A DNA stretch of 5,780 bases from Mariniphaga sp. (lineage in GTDB: Bacteria > Bacteroidota > Bacteroidia > Bacteroidales > Prolixibacteraceae), in the NCBI GenBank assembly GCA_025363795.1, contig JANYLE010000107.1, positions 1 to 5,780 of the forward strand, in the 5' to 3' direction. The notes beneath the pieces were generated by a model. That model was not told the origin of the DNA, did not search any database, and worked only from the letters and a program-made list of their open reading frames with translations. The first letter of the stretch is position 1. The number at the start of each line of letters is the position of its first letter. The position numbers were made by a program, and so were the translations under genes. Shown here one piece after another: positions 1 through 5,504 of the stretch.

Positions 1-672
1 GCCGGCGGGAAGACTTTCCATATCGACATTAATCCCCTGGAACTGATAGCTATCCAGCATAGACTTAATGTTCCCGATCAAACGGGTCCGGCTCTCCTTG
101 TTCCTGAGCAGCACAAAAGTTGAATCGCCATTCCAACGATCTCCAAAATTATTGGTAATCATAGGAATAATCGCCACCTTACGTTCGCGAAGCAGGTTAA
201 CGACATTCTGATCGACCTGCACTTCCATATTGCCTTTGGTATCCTTTTGAAAAAACCATTCGGGCAGCACCATGTTAAGCTCACTTACGTATTCCTTCAA
301 AGACGATGCAGAGCTTTTATCCCAATTCACATAGAACCCGGCTTTTACTGGCAGGTAATTCTTCACATGGCTGGGTAATACCATCGGTTTCTTGTAGAAA
401 TCTTTCTTCTTTTGCTTCCGGATATTATCAAGATGCTTGGCAAAGGAGAGCAGTTCCTTTTCGGAGATCTTCTCCTTTGAGGCATTCACGTTGATATTCT
501 GGATGCGCTTCTCACCCGACAGGAGATCCTTCGGATTGTATTTTTTATCCCTGAAAAACGAAAAGAGAATTGAACCAATTCCAATGATGACCAACACCAG
601 CGCAATTCTTACGACCCAGACAAATCGATTCCAGCGTGTAGGCGTATGACTTTCGAAAATTTGTTTACCCAT
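1..672 (-). CDS. Membrane-anchored protein with GH18-like domain, N-terminal part (runs off window)
   Basis: This open frame of 224 codons starts with ATG at 672-670 and has no stop before base 1, so the C-terminal part is missing. Residues 1-15 are short and polar. Residues 17-40 form one hydrophobic membrane segment (RFVWVVRIALVLVIIG...), followed by a basic stretch and a linker. From about residue 105 the sequence resembles the start of a GH18 (chitinase-like) barrel. The key motif is QGINVDMES at 212-220, matching the GH18 DGxDxDxE active-site strand, with D217 and E219 in the assisting and acid/base positions and Q/N replacing the first two Asp. In Bacteroidota such an anchored GH18 domain is often fused to a NodB polysaccharide deacetylase and a GT2 glycosyltransferase in a protein of about 1,100 residues. 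Those domains would lie outside the window, so this is inference. The gene follows the GH8 gene by 17 bases on the same strand, suggesting one operon. There is no clear Shine-Dalgarno sequence. Confidence 0.8.
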   Translation of the reverse strand, partial: MGKQIFESHTPTRWNRFVWVVRIALVLVIIGIGSILFSFFRDKKYNPKDLLSGEKRIQNINVNASKEKISEKELLSFAKHLDNIRKQKKKDFYKKPMVLPSHVKNYLPVKAGFYVNWDKSSASSLKEYVSELNMVLPEWFFQKDTKGNMEVQVDQNVVNLLRERKVAIIPMITNNFGDRWNGDSTFVLLRNKESRTRLIGNIKSMLDSYQFQGINVDMESLPAG

Positions 673-689
673 GGTTTAAATATCAACGG

Positions 690-1952
690 CTATGGCAACC
701 AAAAGTTACCTGAAAGTATTATTAATGAAAGCATTTGAATCGTGTTGTCGAAATACTGGTAATCCTTTACTTCAAATTCGCCCATGTAGTCCCAGCAATC
801 GTTTACCCAATCCTGGTTATCACCGTTCAGCATCGATCCGATGGCAAACGGGCAGACAAATGCCGGCGTTGTATACTTATGGTTAGGGATCACATCCCCG
901 TTCAGAAAATACCCGGCATTGATAATGTCGACCCTGTCTTTCGTCTTCATCTGAATCCATTCAGCAATCGGGTTCAGTAAATTCTGGGCACGTTTATCGT
1001 CATTCAGCAAATAGTCAACCGCCACCCTTAGGGGAACCCGGCAGGCATTGTAGTAATAATCACCATCGAACTTAGACTCCAAGTATTTGGGTTTTGCAGG
1101 TGCAAACTTGTTGGCGCTAAATACTATGAAATCGGGTATTAATCCGGCATTGGGACTGTACTTCGCCTGAATGTTGCTGAAGACCTTATAGGATTCATCA
1201 ATGACGCGCTTCCATTCATCACTGGGATAAAAATGGTTGAATACTTTCAAATGTGCCGGCATGAAATCGGATGAGCGGATATCGAAGTAATCCTCGTCCC
1301 CGGCATTGTTGGCATCGCCAAGCAGGATGGTATGATTGCGCTTATTAATCTCGAAATCGAGTATGGCTTTTGCCCGGCTGATCCCCTCTTTACGATAGTT
1401 GACCGCACCTTTGCTTCCCCACTGCGCATCGGCCATAAAAAGCGATAAGGCAATATCGAGATCCCCGTCGGTGGCAGAGGTATTATCATTGTCATCCCCG
1501 TTTTTCTCATGATTGGTAACGCATCCTTTCAGAACACTCCACGACATCAGGTGCGGGCTCTTCGAGGTTGGATGCGAAGCTACAAATTTGAACATCCCAT
1601 CAAAGATGGTTCGCGCCTCTTTGTCGTGGCCACCCATCAGCGTCATGATGACCATTCCGTAACCTTGTCCTTCCGAAACACAAACGACAGGTTTTTTCGC
1701 CTTTACATTTTCTTCGTCATTTAAGATGTAGTACTGTGAAGGATCGGCGCAGTCGTTTTTAACGTATTGCTTCTTCCAGACCGCATAGAAATTGGCAGTT
1801 GTCTTATCGAGTTCAGCTTGTTTCAGGTGAGCCGGCTTTATTGATCCGGCGGCATACTTTGTATGATGGGGAAACGGACGCTGAGCAGTTTGTCCGGTTA
1901 CTGAAAAACCTATTCCACAAAATATTGCGATACTTAAAATTACTGACCTCAT
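690..1952 (-). CDS. Secreted glycoside hydrolase family 8 (endoglucanase/chitosanase-like)
   Basis: The product has 420 residues, a usual GH8 length, and should be an inverting endo-hydrolase of beta-1,4-linked glucan or chitosan. Residues 1-20 are a Sec signal peptide, with probable cleavage near G20/Q21, so it acts in the periplasm or outside. The proposed acid is E94 in SEGQGYGM. The stretch A160-W178 (ATDGDLDIA...ADAQW) closely follows the GH8 signature. Where cellulase-type GH8 enzymes have the catalytic Asp of a YDA motif, this protein has N302 (YYYNACRVPLR), and a Glu (E292) sits in the preceding loop. As I recall, that arrangement marks the subfamily containing Bacillus chitosanases and licheninases, where a loop Glu is the base. 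The closely linked downstream gene suggests the enzyme trims or edits a polysaccharide made by that operon, as BcsZ does in cellulose synthesis. Exact substrate is uncertain. Family assignment is firm. Confidence 0.95.
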   Translation of the reverse strand: MRSVILSIAIFCGIGFSVTGQTAQRPFPHHTKYAAGSIKPAHLKQAELDKTTANFYAVWKKQYVKNDCADPSQYYILNDEENVKAKKPVVCVSEGQGYGMVIMTLMGGHDKEARTIFDGMFKFVASHPTSKSPHLMSWSVLKGCVTNHEKNGDDNDNTSATDGDLDIALSLFMADAQWGSKGAVNYRKEGISRAKAILDFEINKRNHTILLGDANNAGDEDYFDIRSSDFMPAHLKVFNHFYPSDEWKRVIDESYKVFSNIQAKYSPNAGLIPDFIVFSANKFAPAKPKYLESKFDGDYYYNACRVPLRVAVDYLLNDDKRAQNLLNPIAEWIQMKTKDRVDIINAGYFLNGDVIPNHKYTTPAFVCPFAIGSMLNGDNQDWVNDCWDYMGEFEVKDYQYFDNTIQMLSLIILSGNFWLP

Positions 1953-1979
1953 CTGTCTTTATCTTCGTAAATCCAGAGG

Positions 1980-2009
1980 CTAAATTAACAAATTATGCTT
2001 CATATTCAA
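1980..2009 (-). promoter_or_regulatory. Candidate Bacteroidota promoter of the GH8 operon
   Basis: On the minus strand, TTG at 2009-2007 is followed after exactly 19 bases by TAATTTAG at 1987-1980. This matches the TTG-N19-TAnnTTTG pattern at all but one position of the -7 element. It would start transcription roughly 20 bases before the GH8 ATG at 1952. One mismatch keeps the confidence moderate. Confidence 0.4.
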
Positions 2010-2011
2010 CC

Positions 2012-2128
2012 ATGGAAAACAGCGGCAAACCGTTTGCCCGAAGCCTCCGGGTCACTATAAATGTTTTTGGCGATACCTTTTGTGCGGTAATCATCGCCAA
2101 ATCGGAAGGGGAGATTTTGAAGGTTTAG
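2012..2128 (+). pseudogene. 3' remnant of a dicarboxylate/amino acid:cation symporter gene (DAACS/GltP type)
   Basis: The frame from ATG 2012 to TAG 2126-2128 encodes 38 residues. From about residue 12 it reads SLRVTINVFGDTFCAVIIAK followed by SEGE. This resembles the extreme C-terminus of sodium- or proton-coupled glutamate/dicarboxylate symporters, where the eighth membrane helix carries R..(x)N.xGD (in the archaeal GltPh, R397, N401 and D405) followed by an AIVAKTE-like tail. R13, N17 and D21 fit those three positions. A full transporter has about 400 residues, yet upstream of 2012 the same frame only runs antisense through the GH8 gene, with no transporter-like sequence. The remaining transporter gene is therefore gone, leaving a stump whose left edge lies at about 2012-2045, next to the GH8 promoter. 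The stump is unlikely to be functional. The call rests on a short match recognised by eye. Confidence 0.65.
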
Positions 2129-2176
2129 TAATATTTGACTGCCCGGTTCGATCTTCCAAAAACAAATGATCTTCAT

Positions 2177-2184
2177 TATATTTG
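2177..2184 (+). promoter_or_regulatory. -7 element (TATATTTG) of the first toxin-antitoxin promoter
   Basis: TATATTTG is an exact match to the Bacteroidota -7 consensus TAnnTTTG. No good TTTG -33 element lies 19-21 bases upstream, only TTCC at 2154-2157. The element ends 11 bases before ATG 2196, so the leader would be very short. It also argues against the upstream in-frame ATG at 2166, which would precede the promoter. Confidence 0.5.
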
Positions 2185-2195
2185 TAAAAAAAACG

Positions 2196-2414
2196 ATGAC
2201 AAAATTACAGATGTCCGAATTGCATAAACTATCCGTAAAGGATAAGATTAAGGTTGTGCAATCCTTATGGGACGATATCGCAAAAGATCAATCTGTTGAA
2301 GGAATACCTGCAGAGCATAAAAAGATCCTCAACGAAAGACTTCAGAAGATGGCTGCCGGGAAAGCAACCTTTAGATCCTGGTCCGAAGTTCAGGATAAAT
2401 ACAGCCAGCTGTAA
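2196..2414 (+). CDS. Antitoxin, addiction-module component family (type II TA)
   Basis: The product has 72 residues (MTKLQMSELHKL...). It resembles the addiction-module antitoxin family (Unstab_antitox, TIGR02574-like): an N-terminal helix LSVKDKIKVVQSLWDDI, a proline-containing linker (EGIPAEH), a helix KKILNERLQKMAAGKA, and the ending SWSEVQDKY, where the family typically has SWEEV. The C-terminal part is expected to wrap and neutralise the partner toxin. The stop codon overlaps the toxin start (TAATG, 2412-2416), indicating translational coupling. I chose ATG 2196 because it lies just downstream of the -7 element and gives the usual family length. ATG 2166 adds ten hydrophobic and lysine residues (MIFIIFVKKT) and lies upstream of the promoter. 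ATG 2211 is also possible. Complexes of this type usually repress their own promoter. Confidence 0.85.
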   Translation: MTKLQMSELHKLSVKDKIKVVQSLWDDIAKDQSVEGIPAEHKKILNERLQKMAAGKATFRSWSEVQDKYSQL

Positions 2415-2716
2415 TGAACTACCAAGTTTTAATTCTATCAGAAGCAGAACTCGATATCGATAATGCTTTCATTTGGTATGAATTGAATCAAATCGGATTA
2501 GGTAAGAAATTCTATGAATCAGTAAATAAATCTGTTCACTTTATACAAAACAGACCATTTAGTTGCACTGAGATGTTTAAGGGTGTACGAAGATTTGTTA
2601 TAAAAAAATTCCCTTACGGAATATATTATAAAGTAGATATTGAGAATATGGAAATACAAATAGTAGGGGTAATCCATTTTAAAAGAAGTTCAAAGATATT
2701 AAGAAAAAGAATTTAA
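2414..2716 (+). CDS. ParE/RelE-like type II toxin
   Basis: The product has 100 residues, typical of the RelE/ParE superfamily. The order of elements fits: an opening strand and helix YQVLILSEAELDIDNAFIWY, helix 2 around GLGKKFYESVNKSVHFI, the N46-R47-P48 turn, then the strand set V58-R59-R60-F61...FPYGIYYKVD and the closing IVGVIHFKR (83-91). R60, H88 and R91 lie where superfamily members carry active-site or RNA-binding residues. Members either poison gyrase (ParE) or cleave mRNA on the ribosome (RelE), and the sequence alone does not tell which. The gene starts within the antitoxin stop codon (TAATG) and is very AT-rich compared with the GH8 and lemA genes, which suggests horizontal acquisition. 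No terminator is visible between its stop and the lemA promoter. Confidence 0.88.
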   Translation: MNYQVLILSEAELDIDNAFIWYELNQIGLGKKFYESVNKSVHFIQNRPFSCTEMFKGVRRFVIKKFPYGIYYKVDIENMEIQIVGVIHFKRSSKILRKRI

Positions 2717-2743
2717 CAGTTTTAAAGTATCATCATAAAGTTG

Positions 2744-2751
2744 TAGATTTG
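2744..2751 (+). promoter_or_regulatory. -7 element (TAGATTTG) of the lemA operon promoter
   Basis: TAGATTTG matches TAnnTTTG exactly and ends 28 bases before the lemA ATG at 2780. A T-rich tetramer (TTTT, 2720-2723) lies 20 bases upstream as a weak -33 element. A start site near 2756-2758 would give a leader of roughly 22-24 bases. Confidence 0.55.
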
Positions 2752-2779
2752 TTGTATTAAAACCCTAAAACCTTAGGCT

Positions 2780-3337
2780 ATGATTTGGATTATTCTGATT
2801 GTTATCGTTCTGATTGCCTTCTGGCTCATTGGCATCTACAACAGTCTGGTCAGACTGCGCAACACCCGGCAAAATGCTTTCGCAGATATTGATGTTCAGC
2901 TCAAACAAAGGCACGACCTGATCCCGCAGCTGGTAGAAACCGTAAAAGGTTATGCAACGCACGAAAGGGAATTGCTATTGAAAATCACACAGGCAAGAAC
3001 TGCCGCAATGAGTGCCACCACGATTGACGAAAAAATCAAGACCGAGACACAACTTTCTGCCGCTTTGCAGGGATTGAAAATATCGGTCGAGGCTTATCCT
3101 GATCTGAAAGCGAATCAGAACTTTTTGCAACTTCAGGAAGAGCTAAGCGATATTGAAAACAAGCTGGCAGCAGCCCGCAGGTATTTCAATGCCGCCACCA
3201 CAGAATACAATACGGGTATTGAAACGTTCCCATCGAATTTGATTGCCAACAGCTACGGATTTAAGCGCGAAACAATGTTTGATTTGGGTCAGGACCGAAC
3301 AACATTTGAAGAACCTCCCAAAATCAGTTTCAATTAA
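2780..3337 (+). CDS. lemA: LemA family protein
   Basis: The product has 185 residues, the family norm. Residues 2-20 form one N-terminal membrane helix (IWIILIVIVLIAFWLIG). The rest is a helical-bundle domain with the family landmarks: N21-LV-RLRN, D36-D38, the R44-HDLIPQLVETVKGY block (44-58), H61-E62, YPDLKANQNFLQLQEEL (106-122), and E126..LAAARRYFN followed by YNTGIETFPSN. Family topology places the short N-terminus outside and the bundle inside the cell. The biochemical role of LemA is not well defined, but lemA is often found beside an M48 peptidase gene, as here, and is thought to act with it in envelope quality control. Its stop overlaps the start of the peptidase gene (TAATG, 3335-3339). 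The ATG at 2780 has no Shine-Dalgarno sequence, but family alignment supports it. Confidence 0.95.
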   Translation: MIWIILIVIVLIAFWLIGIYNSLVRLRNTRQNAFADIDVQLKQRHDLIPQLVETVKGYATHERELLLKITQARTAAMSATTIDEKIKTETQLSAALQGLKISVEAYPDLKANQNFLQLQEELSDIENKLAAARRYFNAATTEYNTGIETFPSNLIANSYGFKRETMFDLGQDRTTFEEPPKISFN

Positions 3338-4263
3338 TGACCTACGTCGGCATACAAACACAGATCAGGAGAAATAACTTTAACAGTATTCTCCTGATTA
3401 TTGCTTTTCCTGCTGTTTTGCTCGGGATGGTTTATGCCTTTTTGTATTTCACAAAGCAACAACAAGATCCCCAAACGATTAATGATGCCTTTACCAATGT
3501 GGTGCCGTTTGTAATTATCGGAACAGCCATCTGGTTTATGATAGCCTGGTTTTTCCATAACTCATTGATCAGGATGGCCACGGGATCTCAACCGCTTGCG
3601 CGGACGGAAAACAAGCGGGTTTATAACCTGGTCGAGAACTTGTGCATTTCAAAAGGGATGAAGACGCCGCAAATCTTTATTATTGAAGACGATTCTCTCA
3701 ATGCATTTGCAAGCGGCGTCAATGAACGGACCTATTCGGTTTCGCTTTCGCGCGGAATTATCGACAAACTCGACGACGATGAACTTGAAGGGGTGATTGC
3801 ACACGAATTATCCCATATCCGCAACCGCGATGTCCGGTTGATGATTATCTCCATCATCTTTGTCGGCATCTTTGCTTTTATTGCCGAAATGGCATTCCGG
3901 AGTCTCCGGTTCGGGGCTTTCTCACGAAGCAAGAAAAACGGTGGCGCGGTTATTCTGATTGCGATTGCAATTTCTGCTGTTTGTTATTTGATTGCTATTT
4001 TGCTCCGTTTCGGCATCTCGAGGTCACGCGAGTACATGGCCGATGCCGGCGCCGCAGAGATGACGCGCAAACCTTATGCGCTTGCCAGTGCCTTGCGTAA
4101 GATCGACAAAGATCCATTTATTGAAGCCGTTCAGCGCCGCGATGTTGCGCAACTCTTTATCGAAAATCCCCAACCCGAGGAAAAGAAATTCTCATTGGGC
4201 AACTTCTTCTCCACACATCCCCCCATCCAAAAACGAATCGAATTGTTGGATCAGTTTGCGTAA
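3337..4263 (+). CDS. Membrane M48 family zinc metallopeptidase (HtpX-like)
   Basis: The product has 308 residues. Hydrophobic segments at about 17-37 and 54-73 precede the catalytic domain, and two more lie at about 168-184 and 203-224. The zinc site is H156-E157-L158-S159-H160 (AHELSH), with the third ligand probably E232 in the REYMAD motif (231-236). The block NAFASG (122-127) and the C-terminal STHPP (292-296) are further hallmarks of M48 membrane proteases. All expected catalytic residues are present. HtpX-type enzymes degrade damaged or misfolded membrane proteins. This one begins inside the lemA stop codon and is probably co-translated with it. The longer N-terminal region before the first helix (MTYVGIQTQIRRNN) is typical of the form found next to lemA. 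I leave the symbol empty because HtpX itself is a somewhat different subfamily. Confidence 0.93.
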   Translation: MTYVGIQTQIRRNNFNSILLIIAFPAVLLGMVYAFLYFTKQQQDPQTINDAFTNVVPFVIIGTAIWFMIAWFFHNSLIRMATGSQPLARTENKRVYNLVENLCISKGMKTPQIFIIEDDSLNAFASGVNERTYSVSLSRGIIDKLDDDELEGVIAHELSHIRNRDVRLMIISIIFVGIFAFIAEMAFRSLRFGAFSRSKKNGGAVILIAIAISAVCYLIAILLRFGISRSREYMADAGAAEMTRKPYALASALRKIDKDPFIEAVQRRDVAQLFIENPQPEEKKFSLGNFFSTHPPIQKRIELLDQFA

Positions 4264-4306
4264 ATTGATTTAAGAAAAACATAAAAGTCTGATCAATAGG
4301 TTAGAT

Positions 4307-4343
4307 AATTTCTCCATTACATTTTTCTGATGGAGAAATTTTT
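4307..4343 (+). terminator. Intrinsic terminator of the lemA-M48 operon
   Basis: A perfect 11-bp inverted repeat, AATTTCTCCAT (4307-4317) and ATGGAGAAATT (4330-4340), with a 12-base loop, runs directly into a T tract (4339-4343). It lies 43 bases after the peptidase stop and before the next promoter. The stem is AT-rich at its base, so termination strength is uncertain. Confidence 0.7.
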
Positions 4344-4363
4344 AATTACAAACAAGAAATCAC

Positions 4364-4371
4364 TAAGTTTG
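4364..4371 (+). promoter_or_regulatory. -7 element (TAAGTTTG) of the second toxin-antitoxin promoter
   Basis: TAAGTTTG matches TAnnTTTG exactly. TTTT at 4340-4343 lies 20 bases upstream as a weak -33 element and coincides with the tail of the preceding terminator. Only 9 bases separate it from the ATG at 4381, so the transcript would be nearly leaderless. Confidence 0.5.
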
Positions 4372-4380
4372 TTGTAGTAA

Positions 4381-4647
4381 ATGAAGCCCTATAATTGGAA
4401 TATTGAAAAGAATAATTGGTTAAAGGAGAATCGTGCTATTTCGTTTGAGGAAGTCGTTTTGGCAATTGCTTCCCATCAGATAAAGGAAGTTTACGAACAT
4501 CCTAACCAGGACAAATATCCGGGACAAAAGATTTATGAAATTAAAATAAACGACTACGTTTATTTGGTTCCATTTATAGAAAACAAAGATGAATTATTCT
4601 TAAAGACAATAATTCCGAGTAGAAAGGCAACAAAAAAACATAAATAG
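4381..4647 (+). CDS. BrnT-like toxin of a type II toxin-antitoxin pair
   Basis: The product has 88 residues and starts YNWNIEKNNWLKENRAISFEEV in two steps typical of BrnT-like toxins: an aromatic strand (Y4-N5-W6-N7) with K10-N11, then a helix opened by SFEEV (21-25). The middle is HPNQDKYPGQKIYEI (40-54), then the strand YVYLVPFIEN and the ending FLKTIIPSRKATKKHK. The closing strand plus the R/K-rich PSRKATKK tail is a recurrent mark of this small toxin group. BrnT relatives adopt a RelE-like fold and act as ribonucleases, but here that function is inferred only from the family. The gene comes before its antitoxin, the order typical of brnTA. It is strongly AT-rich. Calling it BrnT proper would be too precise. 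Confidence 0.75.
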   Translation: MKPYNWNIEKNNWLKENRAISFEEVVLAIASHQIKEVYEHPNQDKYPGQKIYEIKINDYVYLVPFIENKDELFLKTIIPSRKATKKHK

Positions 4648-4654
4648 CAACAAA

Positions 4655-4930
4655 ATGAAGACAAAATATGATGATGAAGAATTGGAAATTTTAAAAAGCC
4701 TCGAAAAAAATCAATTGGAAATTTCTAAAACGCGAAAGACTGATTTACGGGATGCTGTAAAATCAGCAAAAGATACAATTGAAAAGCAGGCGGAGTTAAG
4801 GATTAAATTGACAGAAAAAGATTTGAAAAATCTGAAATTAAAAGAGATAGAAACAGGAATCTCCTATCAGAATATTGTTGAAGCCCTAATTCATAAGTAC
4901 CTGGATGATAAGATCGATTTGACTATTTAA
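4655..4930 (+). CDS. Ribbon-helix-helix (CopG/BrnA-like) antitoxin
   Basis: The product has 91 residues and starts 7 bases after the toxin stop. Residues 1-45 are charged and helical (YDDEELEILKSLEKNQ...), probably the part that binds the toxin. Residues 47-83 look like a ribbon-helix-helix DNA-binding unit: strand AELRIKL (46-52), helix TEKDLKNLKLKEIE (53-66), turn ETGIS (66-70) and helix YQNIVEALIHKYL (71-83). The tight spacing and gene order support pairing with the preceding toxin, and the pair most likely represses the promoter at 4364. The sequence is AT-rich like its partner. No terminator follows the stop, so transcription may continue into the hairpin array. Confidence 0.82.
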   Translation: MKTKYDDEELEILKSLEKNQLEISKTRKTDLRDAVKSAKDTIEKQAELRIKLTEKDLKNLKLKEIETGISYQNIVEALIHKYLDDKIDLTI

Positions 4931-5504
4931 ATGTTAAAAACCGAAATTTTATTTCTCAATACCAGTCAGATTAAGATGATTTGAATGGGTTCAAAAAAAT
5001 ATGCCTTTGCGTCATTAACGTAAACCCGCCTGAAAACCGATTTGACCTTGCGTCATTAACGCAACCCCGCCTGAAAACCATTTTGCCTTTGCGTCATTAA
5101 CGCAACCTCGCCTAAAAACCGATTTGACCTTGCGTCATTAACGCAGCCTTGCCGGAAATCCAATTTGACCTTGTGTCATTAACGCAACCTTGCCGGAAAT
5201 CCAATTTGACCTTGCGTCATTAACGCAACCGCCCCTGAAATCCATTTTGCCTTTGCTTCATTAACGCAAACCCGCCAGAAAACCAATTCGTCTTTGCCTT
5301 ATTAAGGCAACCTCGTCTGAAAATCAATTTGACCTTGCCTTTTTAAGGCAACCTAGCCCAAAAACCAATTTGATCTTGCCTTTTTAAGGCAACCTAGCCC
5401 AAAAATCAATTCGACCTTGCCTTATTAAGGCAACCCCGCCTGAAAACCGATTTGACCTTGCCTTATTAAGGCAAGCAACAAGCTTACCGTAAAAAGATGA
5501 ATGC
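4931..5504. other. Gene-free convergent intergenic region
   Basis: This is 574 bases between two converging genes. The first ~75 bases hold nothing I can name apart from a short inverted repeat TTTGAA-TGGG-TTCAAA (4980-4995) followed by A residues. The hairpin array occupies most of the rest. The last 30 bases before the methyltransferase stop show neither repeat nor terminator. Confidence 0.8.
5007..5474. repeat. Array of twelve hairpin-bearing repeats with an exact 41-bp period
   Basis: Twelve 17-base imperfect palindromes start at 5007, 5048, 5089, 5130, 5171, 5212, 5253, 5294, 5335, 5376, 5417 and 5458, so every interval is exactly 41 bp. The first seven follow TTGCGTCATTAACGCAA (6-bp stem, 5-base loop). 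The last five follow TTGCCTTATTAAGGCAA or TTGCCTTTTTAAGGCAA (7-bp stem, 3-base loop). The 24-base spacers also repeat, with a consensus starting CCYCGCCTGAAAACC and ending ATTTGACC; spacers 4 and 5 are identical. The period is not a multiple of three and no sizeable ORF crosses the array. It fills the gap between the plus-strand antitoxin and the minus-strand methyltransferase, two convergent genes. No T tract follows the hairpins in either direction, so they are not ordinary intrinsic terminators. The function is unknown to me. Confidence 0.95.

Noticed and set aside
1247..1510. Minus-strand and plus-strand overlapping frames inside the GH8 gene
   Set aside because: They are shadow frames of a gene with clear signature and catalytic motifs, and their translations show no family features.
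1799..2128. 109-codon plus-strand frame as one gene
   Set aside because: Its first two thirds run antisense through the GH8 gene and its signal peptide region. Only the last ~26 codons resemble a protein family.
2166..2195. Upstream ATG at 2166 as antitoxin start
   Set aside because: It lies upstream of the TATATTTG -7 element and adds a hydrophobic extension unlike the antitoxin family.
4980..4995. Inverted repeat TTTGAA-TGGG-TTCAAA as terminator of the second toxin-antitoxin operon
   Set aside because: The 6-bp stem is AT-rich and is followed by A residues, not T residues, on the coding strand.
5007..5474. Array read as CRISPR or as integron attC sites
   Set aside because: Spacers are near-identical rather than unique, the conserved palindrome is only 17 bases, and no cas or integrase gene is present. 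attC sites would flank cassette genes, which are absent.
5007..5474. Hairpins as intrinsic terminators for the convergent genes
   Set aside because: No T tract follows the stems in either direction, and twelve copies exceed any need for termination. A role in blocking read-through is not excluded.
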